Under the pieces are notes generated by a model. It saw nothing but the letters and a program-made list of their open reading frames with translations. It had not been told where the DNA came from and searched no databases. From Sphingobacterium sp. UBA6711 (lineage in GTDB: Bacteria > Bacteroidota > Bacteroidia > Sphingobacteriales > Sphingobacteriaceae): 9,587 nucleotides of DNA. Numbering within the stretch: the stretch's first letter is position 1; each line of letters starts with the position of its first letter. A program made the translations under genes and the position numbers. Positions 1 through 6,143 of this stretch are shown piece after piece. The stretch is taken from contig DKIT01000140.1 of the NCBI GenBank assembly GCA_002454415.1, forward strand, positions 4,160 through 13,746, in the 5' to 3' direction.

Positions 1-90
1 CGCCTGGATTTGTACGTAATCGTTAGCCTGAGCCATAGACTGCATACTATACAAAATAAATAATCCCGTTAAATACAATAATTTCCTCAT
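1..90 (-). CDS. N-terminus of an unrecognised exported protein (partial, runs off the left edge)
   Basis: An ATG at 90 (minus strand) opens a frame that stays open for all 30 codons to the window edge. The peptide starts MRKLLYLTGLFILYS, has a short basic n-region and a hydrophobic core, and reaches SMAQAND, a good signal peptidase I site (cleavage after Ala20, before Gln21). This A|Q junction is common in exported Bacteroidota proteins. A purine-rich GGGGGAAT stretch lies directly before the ATG. The gene starts 37 bp downstream of the stop of the gene ending at 128, which also encodes an exported protein, so the two may be co-transcribed. The mature part is outside the window, so no function can be given. 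The signal peptide is seen directly; export is inferred from it. Confidence 0.72.
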   Translation of the reverse strand, partial: MRKLLYLTGLFILYSMQSMAQANDYVQIQA

Positions 91-127
91 ATTCCCCCAG
101 GCTTTATAGCAATAATCTATTGATAAA

Positions 128-883
128 CTACTTGCTTTTTTTCTCCTCGTAATACTTTAATGCCCTGCTAATAATCAACGCTTCATTTTCTTTGTTGTAA
201 TTCAGGTATGAATAATAATTACTTTGCTCGCCATACAGCTTTTTAAATGAGCTGGATTTTATAAACTCGCCATATTCACCACGTTTCATAAGCAACAACA
301 ATAGGGTCAATGCATCTTTGTCTCCGGGTGTTTTCTTGGCATAATCCGTAATAAAAGGTATCATTTGCCAGCCATTGATCTCCACTATAGCGTGCTTATA
401 GTTTACTCCCATCCGTTTGCTTCGGACAACGGACTCCTGAATTAATTTCATCACCGAATCTCTATTTTCCTGTAAAAAATCGGTCTGTCTTTGCGACCAG
501 TAGGATTCATTAAAACCATCCAATAGAGTACCAAATATTTTTTTGTTGACCTGCGTTTGGTACTCGGGTATTGCGCAGTTCTGCGCATATAGCTCAGCGT
601 GAATCATGGTGTAGGTAAACTTCTCACGCAAGGATAGCTTTTTAAAATCAACAGCTGAAATCGCATTTATTCCCGCATCTGTCGTTTCCTTATCTTCTTC
701 CGGTATTATTTTCGCAATTAATGCTTTTACTTTATCCAAACTATAGGGCGGTATAGTTATTTTACTTCGCAGCTCGATAGCAGCAGGATCCATAAAAAGG
801 CTATTTTCACTCTCGTTATCCGTTTGTGCAAAAATGCTGCTCCAAAAAACTATAAAAACAGAAAATAAAAGCACTTTTTTCAT
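128..883 (-). CDS. Hypothetical secreted or periplasmic protein, 251 aa
   Basis: The protein begins MKKVLLFSVFIVFWSSIFAQ, a clear Sec signal peptide with probable cleavage between Ala19 and Gln20. The mature part of about 230 residues is rich in charged residues and looks mostly helical. It has one hydrophobic run (LTLLLLL, around residue 195) too short and amphipathic to call a membrane segment, and it ends in a Lys/Glu-rich tail (EEKKSK). There is a single Cys (near residue 103), no lipobox, and no catalytic motif I recognise. It is not assigned to a family. The exported protein beginning at 90 follows 37 bp downstream. Upstream it is separated from nadD by a terminator, so it should have its own promoter in 884-1010, where I see no convincing -7 box. 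The ATG start is fixed by the signal peptide. Confidence 0.82.
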   Translation of the reverse strand: MKKVLLFSVFIVFWSSIFAQTDNESENSLFMDPAAIELRSKITIPPYSLDKVKALIAKIIPEEDKETTDAGINAISAVDFKKLSLREKFTYTMIHAELYAQNCAIPEYQTQVNKKIFGTLLDGFNESYWSQRQTDFLQENRDSVMKLIQESVVRSKRMGVNYKHAIVEINGWQMIPFITDYAKKTPGDKDALTLLLLLMKRGEYGEFIKSSSFKKLYGEQSNYYSYLNYNKENEALIISRALKYYEEKKSK

Positions 884-1014
884 ATCGTATGGTTTAATAT
901 ATTTTAAAACTAAAGAAATTATCCCTACAAAAATTATTCCTCATTATTTTTTAAACTCCGCTAAGGATCAGAGGAACACCACTCCTCTTTCCAACTTCGG
1001 CTTCTCCTATCAAA

Positions 1015-1046
1015 CAAAAATCCCCAAATTTATTCAATTCGGGGAT
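1015..1046 (-). terminator. Intrinsic terminator after nadD
   Basis: Read on the minus strand, ATCCCCGAATT pairs with AATTTGGGGAT (11 bp including one G-U) around a GAATA loop, followed directly by a run of T and TTTG. It lies 28 bp past the nadD stop and marks the end of the yicC-gmk-nadD unit. Confidence 0.85.
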
Positions 1047-1073
1047 ACTGTTCGTCGTTTAATTTCGTCTATA

Positions 1074-1649
1074 TTATGAATAGAGCCCTTTCTTATCGAT
1101 AAATTCGATGACTTTTTGCGGTACAAAGAATTGAACATTTTTGTTTTCTTTGATTGCTTTTCGCAAAAAAGTAGAAGACAATTCCATCAGTGGGGTATCT
1201 GTTATGGTGATTGAAGGATGATCCTTAAGCTTTCCGCCATCATATCCAGGACGTGGATAAACATAAATCTGGTAGTCTCGCAAAATAATCTCCGCATTCT
1301 TCCATTTTTCCAACGATGCTAAGCTATCTTCCCCCATGAGGAGTACAAATTCCCGATTGGGATATTTTTCTTTTAAATGGGTGAGGGTATCTATCGTATA
1401 TGAAGGTACTGGTAAATGGAATTCAATAGCTGTCACCCGTAAATGCTCAGCATCTTCCAAAGCCAGATTTAACATTTCCAAGCGGTCATATGGATCTGCC
1501 AATGTAGATTTCTTCTTAAATGGATTTTGAGGTGATACCACAAACCACACTTCATCAAGTCCAGTAAAGTTGGCCATATAATTAGCAATAATCAGATGCC
1601 CAATATGCACCGGATTAAAAGAGCCAAAAAATAAACCAATCTTACGCAT
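1074..1649 (-). CDS. nadD: Nicotinate-nucleotide adenylyltransferase (NadD), 191 aa
   Basis: This cytosolic enzyme joins ATP and nicotinate mononucleotide to form deamido-NAD, the adenylylation step of NAD synthesis. The nucleotidyltransferase signature is complete. GSFNPVHIGH at residues 9-18 carries the HxGH motif, PQNPFK and DRLEML follow in the first half, and SSTFLR at 158-163 matches the ISSTxxR ATP-binding motif. The length fits bacterial NadD. I start it at the ATG at 1649, giving MRKIGLFFGSF, because this is where family proteins begin. A frame from a GTG at 1697 would add 16 residues lying inside the 3' end of gmk and is less likely. The start is 4 bp past the gmk stop, so it is translated from the same transcript. 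A terminator follows. Confidence 0.95.
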   Translation of the reverse strand: MRKIGLFFGSFNPVHIGHLIIANYMANFTGLDEVWFVVSPQNPFKKKSTLADPYDRLEMLNLALEDAEHLRVTAIEFHLPVPSYTIDTLTHLKEKYPNREFVLLMGEDSLASLEKWKNAEIILRDYQIYVYPRPGYDGGKLKDHPSITITDTPLMELSSTFLRKAIKENKNVQFFVPQKVIEFIDKKGLYS

Positions 1650-1653
1650 GAAC

Positions 1654-2223
1654 TTATTTATTGATAAATCCCATGACGATTTCTTCCGCTTCGGCACATG
1701 CGGTAGCTAAATCAAAATTCTTCAATATAACATCAAACTTATTGGCATAAGTAAGCTCCAATTCAGCCTTAGCAAAACGCTCCTGTAATTTTTCCGCTGA
1801 ATCGGTCCCACGCCCTGTTAAACGTTCCTTGAGCACCTCCAATGAAGGTGGCTGTACAAAGATAGAGATCGCTTGTTCTGGAAATTTAGATTTCAAACGT
1901 AATCCACCGACAACGTCAATATCAAAAATAACATGTTTACCCTCTTTCCAAATACGTTCAATTTCAGAACGTAAAGTACCGTAGAAAGTGCCCGAATATA
2001 CTTCTTCAAACTCGATAAACTCTTGTTTAGCTACCTTATGTAAAAACTCTTCTTTTGACATAAAATAATAGTCTTTTCCATCCACTTCCTGTCCTCTTGG
2101 ATCACGAGTACTTGCTGAAATAGAAAACTCTATCTTATCGCCGTGTTTACTTAAAAGATCTCTTACTATTGTTGTTTTACCCGCTCCCGATGGTGCCGAG
2201 AATATAATTAATTTACCGCTCAT
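1654..2223 (-). CDS. gmk: Guanylate kinase, 189 aa
   Basis: This enzyme phosphorylates GMP to GDP with ATP, in the cytosol, feeding GTP, dGTP and signalling-nucleotide pools. The P-loop reads SAPSGAGKTT at residues 9-18, with Ala in place of the usual first Gly. The GMP-binding elements follow: STRDPR at 38-43, GKDYYF at 49-54, then FDIDVVGG, and the lid motif RLTGRGTDS. Length is typical of the short bacterial form. It is the middle gene of yicC-gmk-nadD: 2 bp separate it from the yicC stop and 4 bp from the nadD start, so translational coupling is likely. yicC next to gmk is a widely conserved bacterial arrangement. Confidence 0.97.
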   Translation of the reverse strand: MSGKLIIFSAPSGAGKTTIVRDLLSKHGDKIEFSISASTRDPRGQEVDGKDYYFMSKEEFLHKVAKQEFIEFEEVYSGTFYGTLRSEIERIWKEGKHVIFDIDVVGGLRLKSKFPEQAISIFVQPPSLEVLKERLTGRGTDSAEKLQERFAKAELELTYANKFDVILKNFDLATACAEAEEIVMGFINK

Positions 2224-2225
2224 CC

Positions 2226-3101
2226 TTATAGTACGTTGAGCAATTGCTCTTTTATTTTTTCTAATTCTTCTTTCATCCGGACCACGATCTGCTGAATACC
2301 GGCATGATTCGCCTTAGAACCCAGTGTATTGATCTCCCTTCCCATTTCCTGCGAAATGAAGCCTAATTTTTTTCCATTTGAATCTGCTGAATCAAATGCT
2401 TTTAAAAAGTAATTGCAATGGGAACGTAATCGGACTTTCTCTTCGGTCACATCTAATTTGTCAATGTAGTAAACCAGTTCTTGTTCAAATCGATTTTGAT
2501 CCACATTTTCTTTGCCAACCGTATCATTTAAAAATTGTTCGATACGTTGTCTGATCAACGGAATGCGTTCTACTTCTAGGTTTTCTACTTCTCCAAGGTA
2601 AGTCAAGATCAGCTCAGCCCGCTTTTTTAAGTCTTCAGCAAGTACATTACCTTCATCCTCACGAAAGGTATTAAAACGTTTGACAGCGTCATAAAAAGCA
2701 TCCATCAGCACTTTAGATTCCTCATCGTCAACTGAATCATCATTATTGGTAATGACCTCAGGCATATTCAATGCGAGTTCAAACAGGTTGACATTCGTGT
2801 CATTGAGTTCCAAAGCAATATGTTGCAATTGGCTATAATATTTTTTTAGTAAATCAGAATTAATAGAAGATGCCTTCGCAGTTTGATCCGTGTATTCCAC
2901 CGTCACATTCATATTAACTTTACCACGTTCAATCAGTTTACTGCTTTCAGTACGCAGGCTCAATTCTTTGTCCGAAACAACTTTGGGCAAACGAAGGTTT
3001 AATTCAAGAAATTTTGAATTTAAGGACTTTATTTCGACACTATATTTAACTTTACCGTTCTCAGCGGAAGCTGTGCCATATCCTGTCATGGATTTTATCA
3101 T
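2226..3101 (-). CDS. yicC: YicC-family endoribonuclease-like protein, 291 aa
   Basis: The N-terminus MIKSMTGYG is the hallmark of the YicC family. The N-terminal YicC domain covers about the first 160 residues. The C-terminal DUF1732 domain covers the last 85 or so, with the conserved strings KLDVTEEKVRLRSH, GKKLGFISQEMGREINT and SKANH. Escherichia coli YicC has been described as an endoribonuclease involved in small-RNA turnover; the role here is inferred from family membership. I chose the ATG at 3101. A TTG at 3107 would add only Met-His and lies inside a promoter-like box. The gene leads a tight operon with gmk (2 bp gap) and nadD. Confidence 0.93.
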   Translation of the reverse strand: MIKSMTGYGTASAENGKVKYSVEIKSLNSKFLELNLRLPKVVSDKELSLRTESSKLIERGKVNMNVTVEYTDQTAKASSINSDLLKKYYSQLQHIALELNDTNVNLFELALNMPEVITNNDDSVDDEESKVLMDAFYDAVKRFNTFREDEGNVLAEDLKKRAELILTYLGEVENLEVERIPLIRQRIEQFLNDTVGKENVDQNRFEQELVYYIDKLDVTEEKVRLRSHCNYFLKAFDSADSNGKKLGFISQEMGREINTLGSKANHAGIQQIVVRMKEELEKIKEQLLNVL

Positions 3102-3104
3102 ATG

Positions 3105-3112
3105 CAAAGGTA
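3105..3112 (-). promoter_or_regulatory. Promoter -7 box directly before yicC
   Basis: The minus strand reads TACCTTTG, a perfect match to the Bacteroidota -7 consensus TAnnTTTG, followed by CAT and then the yicC ATG. Only 3 bp separate box and start codon, so transcription would begin at or inside the ATG. No clear -33 TTG is visible about 20 bp upstream, only a T-rich stretch. Confidence 0.5.
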
Positions 3113-3184
3113 TGACTTTTCAGTAAAAATTGAATAACCTGCATTGATTAATTGCTGATACTCCCCAAATTAACGATCTTGTTA

Positions 3185-3757
3185 CTACCAATCGTGCTTA
3201 GCAATGATAACAACTAGATAACTTTCATAGGGTTTACCACCTTTACATTCAACATAACCTATTCCAATATCGTAAAGCGAAGCATTCCACTTGTCCATAC
3301 CCAATAAATGTGTGCGATGATGATATCCTGGAGCCTCCTTTCCAATAATAAGGGCTTTAATGCCGTCTGTAGCACTAGCTCGATTGGCAGCAATGGATTC
3401 AAAATTGTTCGAATTGCGTTTTTTAAGCCATTCAGGATTGAGCTGATAACCGGCCTCTTCCATGAAATAGTTGGGTCCATAGCCCTCGGGAGAAACATGG
3501 TCAAAATAAGAGCGTTTAGCCATGTCTTTCGCACGGTAAACCGCAACCTCAGCCAACTGCTTATTCCAATTGAGTTTGCTGCGCTTAATCTTATGCAGAT
3601 TAAAAAGCTTCAGTTCATTTTTATACCTTTCCGGATTTGTACGAATTTTATTCAATAGCTCGTATGCCGATTTGGCCTGATGATGATCCACAACAATATG
3701 TTGTGCTAAAACAAACTTTGTAAAAAGCAGTGTCAATGCTAAAACCAAATATCTCAT
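3185..3757 (-). CDS. Secreted CAP (SCP/PR-1-like) domain protein, 190 aa
   Basis: A signal peptide (MRYLVLALTLLFTKFVLA, cleavage before Gln19) leads into a single CAP domain of about 165 residues. Family landmarks are visible in order: an N-terminal helix AYELLNKIRTNPERY, LNWNKQLAEVA, SYFDHVSPEG with His87, FESIAANRAS with Glu120, and GYHHRTHLLG with His147 followed by Arg148, then the DIGIGY and YLVVIIAK strands. His87, Glu120 and His147 match the conserved residues lining the CAP cavity. Bacterial CAP proteins are extracytoplasmic, and their molecular role is generally not settled. I do not assign a substrate. It stands alone: the yicC promoter follows downstream, and 227 bp of unassigned DNA precede it. 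Confidence 0.87.
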   Translation of the reverse strand: MRYLVLALTLLFTKFVLAQHIVVDHHQAKSAYELLNKIRTNPERYKNELKLFNLHKIKRSKLNWNKQLAEVAVYRAKDMAKRSYFDHVSPEGYGPNYFMEEAGYQLNPEWLKKRNSNNFESIAANRASATDGIKALIIGKEAPGYHHRTHLLGMDKWNASLYDIGIGYVECKGGKPYESYLVVIIAKHDW

Positions 3758-3984
3758 ATATAAACAATCTCTCTTTCAAAGGCAGATCCGAATATCCAAA
3801 CAATTTTTTCTTGCTCAATTTCTTGATAAGATTAAAAAAATGCTCTTATTCACCGATATTAGTACGGTGTCAGGTCGGAATATTTCACATTAATCTTTAA
3901 CCTTAAAAGACTGTCTTTAGTATGGAACGTTTAATTTTTTTTTGAATTTTTAGCAGATAAAAAAAGTATAAACTGGGTATTAGG
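3758..3984. other. AT-rich intergenic stretch without a recognisable gene
   Basis: This stretch lies between the secreted CAP gene and the dedA remnant. It is AT-rich, with T runs near 3931-3941 and stop codons in all three minus-strand frames. It contains a small CACCG/CGGTG inverted repeat at 3851-3869. I see no RNA gene, no conserved ORF and no terminator with a proper T tail. It may be the fully decayed remainder of the dedA remnant plus the promoter region of the CAP gene; that is inference. Confidence 0.5.
3777..3803 (-). promoter_or_regulatory. Candidate promoter for the secreted CAP protein
   Basis: On the minus strand TGCCTTTG (3777-3784) differs from TAnnTTTG at one base and lies 19 bp before the start codon. 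A TTG (3801-3803) sits 16 bp further upstream, slightly closer than is usual for the -33 element. The position is right but the match is imperfect. Confidence 0.3.
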
Positions 3985-4122
3985 CTAATAAAAATCACCT
4001 GAAATAGCAGCGAGAATTAGGACGATAATAAATAATAGCAAGGAAAGCCGGCAATTTGTACGGTCGATGATTAGACCCGAATTAAACAAAAAAGCGTCTC
4101 CGGGAAGAAAGGGCGTAACGAT
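3985..4122 (-). pseudogene. Remnant of a second dedA-family gene, 5'-truncated and interrupted by a stop
   Basis: Translating the minus strand from 4122 gives IVTPFLPGDAFLFNSGLI, a hydrophobic stretch, then LILAAISGDFY and a TAG stop at 3985-3987. The intact DedA protein next door has VVMPFLPGDSLLFAAGML and, after the same distance (one residue different), LLIAAVSGDS. The two are plainly homologous and colinear over about 45 codons, including PFLPGD with its conserved Asp and the SGD motif. The fragment has no start codon: upstream in frame there is only the terminator of the intact dedA, then a stop. The N-terminal helix and the whole second half with the R-x-x-P-x-x-R region are missing in all three frames. 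The differences from the intact copy (NSG for AAG, a different loop) suggest an older paralogue rather than a fresh duplicate. Confidence 0.72.
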
Positions 4123-4154
4123 AAAAAAAGGGAATCCTATTGGACTCCCTTTTT
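4121..4154 (-). terminator. Intrinsic terminator overlapping the dedA stop codon
   Basis: On the minus strand AAAAAGGGAGTCC pairs with GGATTCCCTTTTT (13 bp, one G-U) around a 4-base AATA loop, continuing into a T7 run. The left arm encodes the last residues of DedA (KKGV and part of Gln) and the TAG stop straddles the loop. It closes the dnaN-dedA unit. Confidence 0.88.
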
Positions 4155-4799
4155 AGTTTTTATCTTTTCTTTTATGACCTCGATGACTATCGGCAATATA
4201 GATATAAAAATAATGATCAGTACCACCTTCGAAAAGTTATCCCGGATAATCGGAATATTTCCCAAAAAGTATCCCGCAAGGGTTATACCCCCTACCCACA
4301 GGACAGCGCCCACAACATTATACGTGATGAAAGTCCCGTAATTCATCCTTCCAATACCACCGACGAAAGGTGCCAACGTACGAACAATCGGTACAAAGCG
4401 GGCTATAACAATCGTTTTACTGCCATACTTCTCATAAAAAGAATGTGTTTTGGCAATTTGCTCATCTTTGACTACTTGCTTGCCAAAAAGCTTAAATCTT
4501 GTCAGCCGCATCCCAAAATGTTTACCGATAGCATAGTTTAAAGAATCACCAGAAACCGCAGCGATCAGCAATATCAAGATCATCAACCATACGTTAAGGT
4601 CATTCGGCTGTGCTGCTAACATACCCGCTGCAAACAGTAAGGAGTCTCCTGGTAAAAATGGCATAACAACCACTCCTGTTTCTACAAAAATAATGAGAAA
4701 CAAAATTAGGTATGTCCACGTTTGATAATCATTGACTATTTCAACCAAATGCTTATCAATATGGAGAATAAAGTCAATAAGGTGTGTAATTAATTCCAA
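4137..4799 (-). CDS. DedA-family (VTT domain) inner-membrane protein, 220 aa
   Basis: This is a polytopic membrane protein of the DedA/VTT family, whose members act in membrane homeostasis; some are undecaprenyl-phosphate or phospholipid flippases. The key residues known to be essential in E. coli YqjA and YghB have visible equivalents: Glu40 (FVETG), Asp52 (PFLPGD), Arg134 and Arg140 (ARFVPIVRTLAPFVGG). Hydrophobic stretches lie at about 28-60, 68-85, 128-150, 155-178 and 185-208, with a basic C-terminus (KEKIKTKKGVQ). The start is a TTG at 4799 (MELITH): an in-frame stop lies upstream with no ATG or GTG between, and the next Met is residue 46, inside the essential motif. It begins 13 bp after the dnaN stop, so it probably depends on dnaN transcription. 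The actual substrate is not shown by the sequence. Confidence 0.9.
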   Translation of the reverse strand: MELITHLIDFILHIDKHLVEIVNDYQTWTYLILFLIIFVETGVVVMPFLPGDSLLFAAGMLAAQPNDLNVWLMILILLIAAVSGDSLNYAIGKHFGMRLTRFKLFGKQVVKDEQIAKTHSFYEKYGSKTIVIARFVPIVRTLAPFVGGIGRMNYGTFITYNVVGAVLWVGGITLAGYFLGNIPIIRDNFSKVVLIIIFISILPIVIEVIKEKIKTKKGVQ

Positions 4800-4812
4800 A
4801 CCGAGCAGAAGA

Positions 4813-5934
4813 TTAAGCGTTGTTTAACATAACAGGCATCACCAACATCAGAATATCTTCATGATCTTCGGATACTGCTGGAATCAATAAACCAGCACGG
4901 TTTGGTGTACTCATCTCCAAAACAACTTCTTCGCTCTCCAGGTTATTCAACATCTCCACCAAGAACTTGGCGTTAAAGCCAATTTCCATATCGTCTCCTT
5001 CGAATTGACAGGTCAAGCGCTCATGTGCTTCGTTGGAAAAATCCAGATCCTCTGCAGAGATATGCAACTCGCTACCTGAAATCTTTAGACGAACCTGATG
5101 TGTCGTTTTGTTGGCAAAGATCACCACACGTCTCAATGTATTCAAGAACAATAAGCGGTCTACAGTCAACTTGTTTGGATTGACTTGAGGAATTACAGCA
5201 GCATAATCTGGGTAACGCTCGTCAATCAAACGACAGATTAAATTTATATTGCCAAAGCTAAAGAAAGCGTTGGTTTGATTATATTCTATAGATACGGTAA
5301 CATCGTCTGAAGGCAAAGAAGATTTTAGCAATGAAAGTGCCTTTTTCGGAAGAATAAGAGATGCTGGTTTCTCAGCACCAATATCCGTTCTTGAGTAACG
5401 GACCAATTTATGTGCATCTGTAGAAACAAAAGTCACATTCTTTTCGGCCAATTGCACCAAAACGCCAGACATTGCAGGTCTTAATTCATCGTTACTGACA
5501 GCAAAGATAGTTTTGCTGATCGCTTCAGAAAGAATAGGAGCTGGCATCTGAATAACGGATCCATTATCGATGGAAGGAATTTTAGGAAAATCATCTGCAT
5601 TTTCTCCACTCAATTTGTATTTACCGTCACCTGCACTAATCTCAATCGCCAAGGTATTCATGTCTACTGAAAAGGCTACTGGTTGATCTGGTAAAGTTTT
5701 TAATGTCTCGATCAAAATCTTCGAAGGCATGGCTACTCTTCCTTCTTCTTTCGCTTCAATCTGTAAAGAAGTAACCATACTCGTTTGCAGATCCGTAGCA
5801 GAAATAGTCAAGTTATTGTCTTTTATTTCAAAAAGAAAGTTTTCCAAGATTGGCAAAACAGTACTTGTACTGGACGCCCCATTGATAGCTTGTAACTGCT
5901 TTAATAAAATTGATGTTGATACAATGAATCTCAT
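4813..5934 (-). CDS. dnaN: DNA polymerase III beta subunit (sliding clamp), 373 aa
   Basis: The sliding clamp encircles DNA as a dimer and tethers polymerase III and other replication and repair enzymes. The protein starts MRFIVSTSILLKQLQ, has the expected three-domain length, and shows family strings: LPILENFLFE, ISATDLQTSM, AMPSKILIETLK, RPAMSGVLV, FVSTDAHKLVRYS, the domain-III hallmark RLIDERYPDY, and the C-terminal VMPVML that helps form the peptide-binding pocket. I use the ATG at 5934, preceded by an AGGAA sequence; a TTG at 5961 would add nine residues not expected in DnaN. It is not next to dnaA here. It diverges from holB, a clamp-loader gene, and is followed by dedA after 13 bp. Confidence 0.97.
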   Translation of the reverse strand: MRFIVSTSILLKQLQAINGASSTSTVLPILENFLFEIKDNNLTISATDLQTSMVTSLQIEAKEEGRVAMPSKILIETLKTLPDQPVAFSVDMNTLAIEISAGDGKYKLSGENADDFPKIPSIDNGSVIQMPAPILSEAISKTIFAVSNDELRPAMSGVLVQLAEKNVTFVSTDAHKLVRYSRTDIGAEKPASLILPKKALSLLKSSLPSDDVTVSIEYNQTNAFFSFGNINLICRLIDERYPDYAAVIPQVNPNKLTVDRLLFLNTLRRVVIFANKTTHQVRLKISGSELHISAEDLDFSNEAHERLTCQFEGDDMEIGFNAKFLVEMLNNLESEEVVLEMSTPNRAGLLIPAVSEDHEDILMLVMPVMLNNA

Positions 5935-5958
5935 TTCCTGAATACTAATTATTATGTG

Positions 5959-5966
5959 CAATAATA
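5959..5966 (-). promoter_or_regulatory. Candidate proximal -7 box for dnaN
   Basis: The minus strand reads TATTATTG followed by CA, one mismatch from TAnnTTTG, 24 bp before the dnaN ATG. It lies within a small inverted repeat (ATTATT 5948-5953 with AATAAT 5960-5965). No -33 TTG is seen at the right distance. Confidence 0.3.
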
Positions 5967-6072
5967 CACAAATTAATCAATATTTTTCAGTTTTAGAGGT
6001 GCCTTTCTTTCCACATAAATAGATTTCAAACCCGGAAATAAGCAATTGTATTTCAATTAATAAGCACAGCAC

Positions 6073-6080
6073 CAAAAGTA
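6073..6080 (-). promoter_or_regulatory. Candidate distal -7 box for dnaN
   Basis: The minus strand reads TACTTTTG, a full match to TAnnTTTG. It would give a dnaN leader of about 130 nt. The -33 element is not evident. Only one of this and the proximal candidate may be real. Confidence 0.3.
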
Positions 6081-6118
6081 TAGAAAGCAAATTCGACCCG
6101 ATAAATCACAATATTTAT

Positions 6119-6126
6119 TACATTTG
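6119..6126 (+). promoter_or_regulatory. Promoter -7 box of holB
   Basis: TACATTTG matches TAnnTTTG fully and lies 17 bp before the holB ATG, implying a leader of about 12 nt. A weak TTCG (6092-6095) sits 23 bp upstream where a -33 TTTG could be. It heads the plus-strand unit and faces away from the dnaN candidates. Confidence 0.5.
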
Positions 6127-6143
6127 TATAATAGCAGTAGTGT

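Noticed and set aside
970..988. Inverted repeat AGAGGA/TCCTCT in the gap left of nadD
   Set aside because: The stem is only 6 bp with a 7-base loop and no useful T tail in the direction of any gene that ends here.
834..1079. Plus-strand 81-codon frame between the hypothetical secreted gene and nadD
   Set aside because: It overlaps the signal-peptide region of one gene and the terminator of another, shows no family features, and is best read as chance.
1650..1697. N-terminal extension of nadD from a GTG at 1697
   Set aside because: The added 16 residues lie inside gmk and precede the canonical MRKIGLFFGSF start; an ATG exists at 1649.
3138..3170. TTAATT/AATTAA inverted repeat after the CAP gene as its terminator
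   Set aside because: Only about 6 AT pairs around a 14-base loop and no T run afterwards.
3259..3658. Two overlapping frames (one per strand) inside the CAP gene
   Set aside because: They are shadows of the CAP coding sequence, which has a signal peptide and family motifs.
3851..3869. Hairpin CACCG/CGGTG in the stretch upstream of the CAP gene
   Set aside because: Five base pairs with a 9-base loop and no T tail; too weak to call a terminator or RNA.
5948..5970. Possible DnaA box (TAATACACA) or origin element near dnaN
   Set aside because: It is a single one-mismatch match in AT-rich DNA with no cluster of boxes and no dnaA nearby; not enough for an origin.
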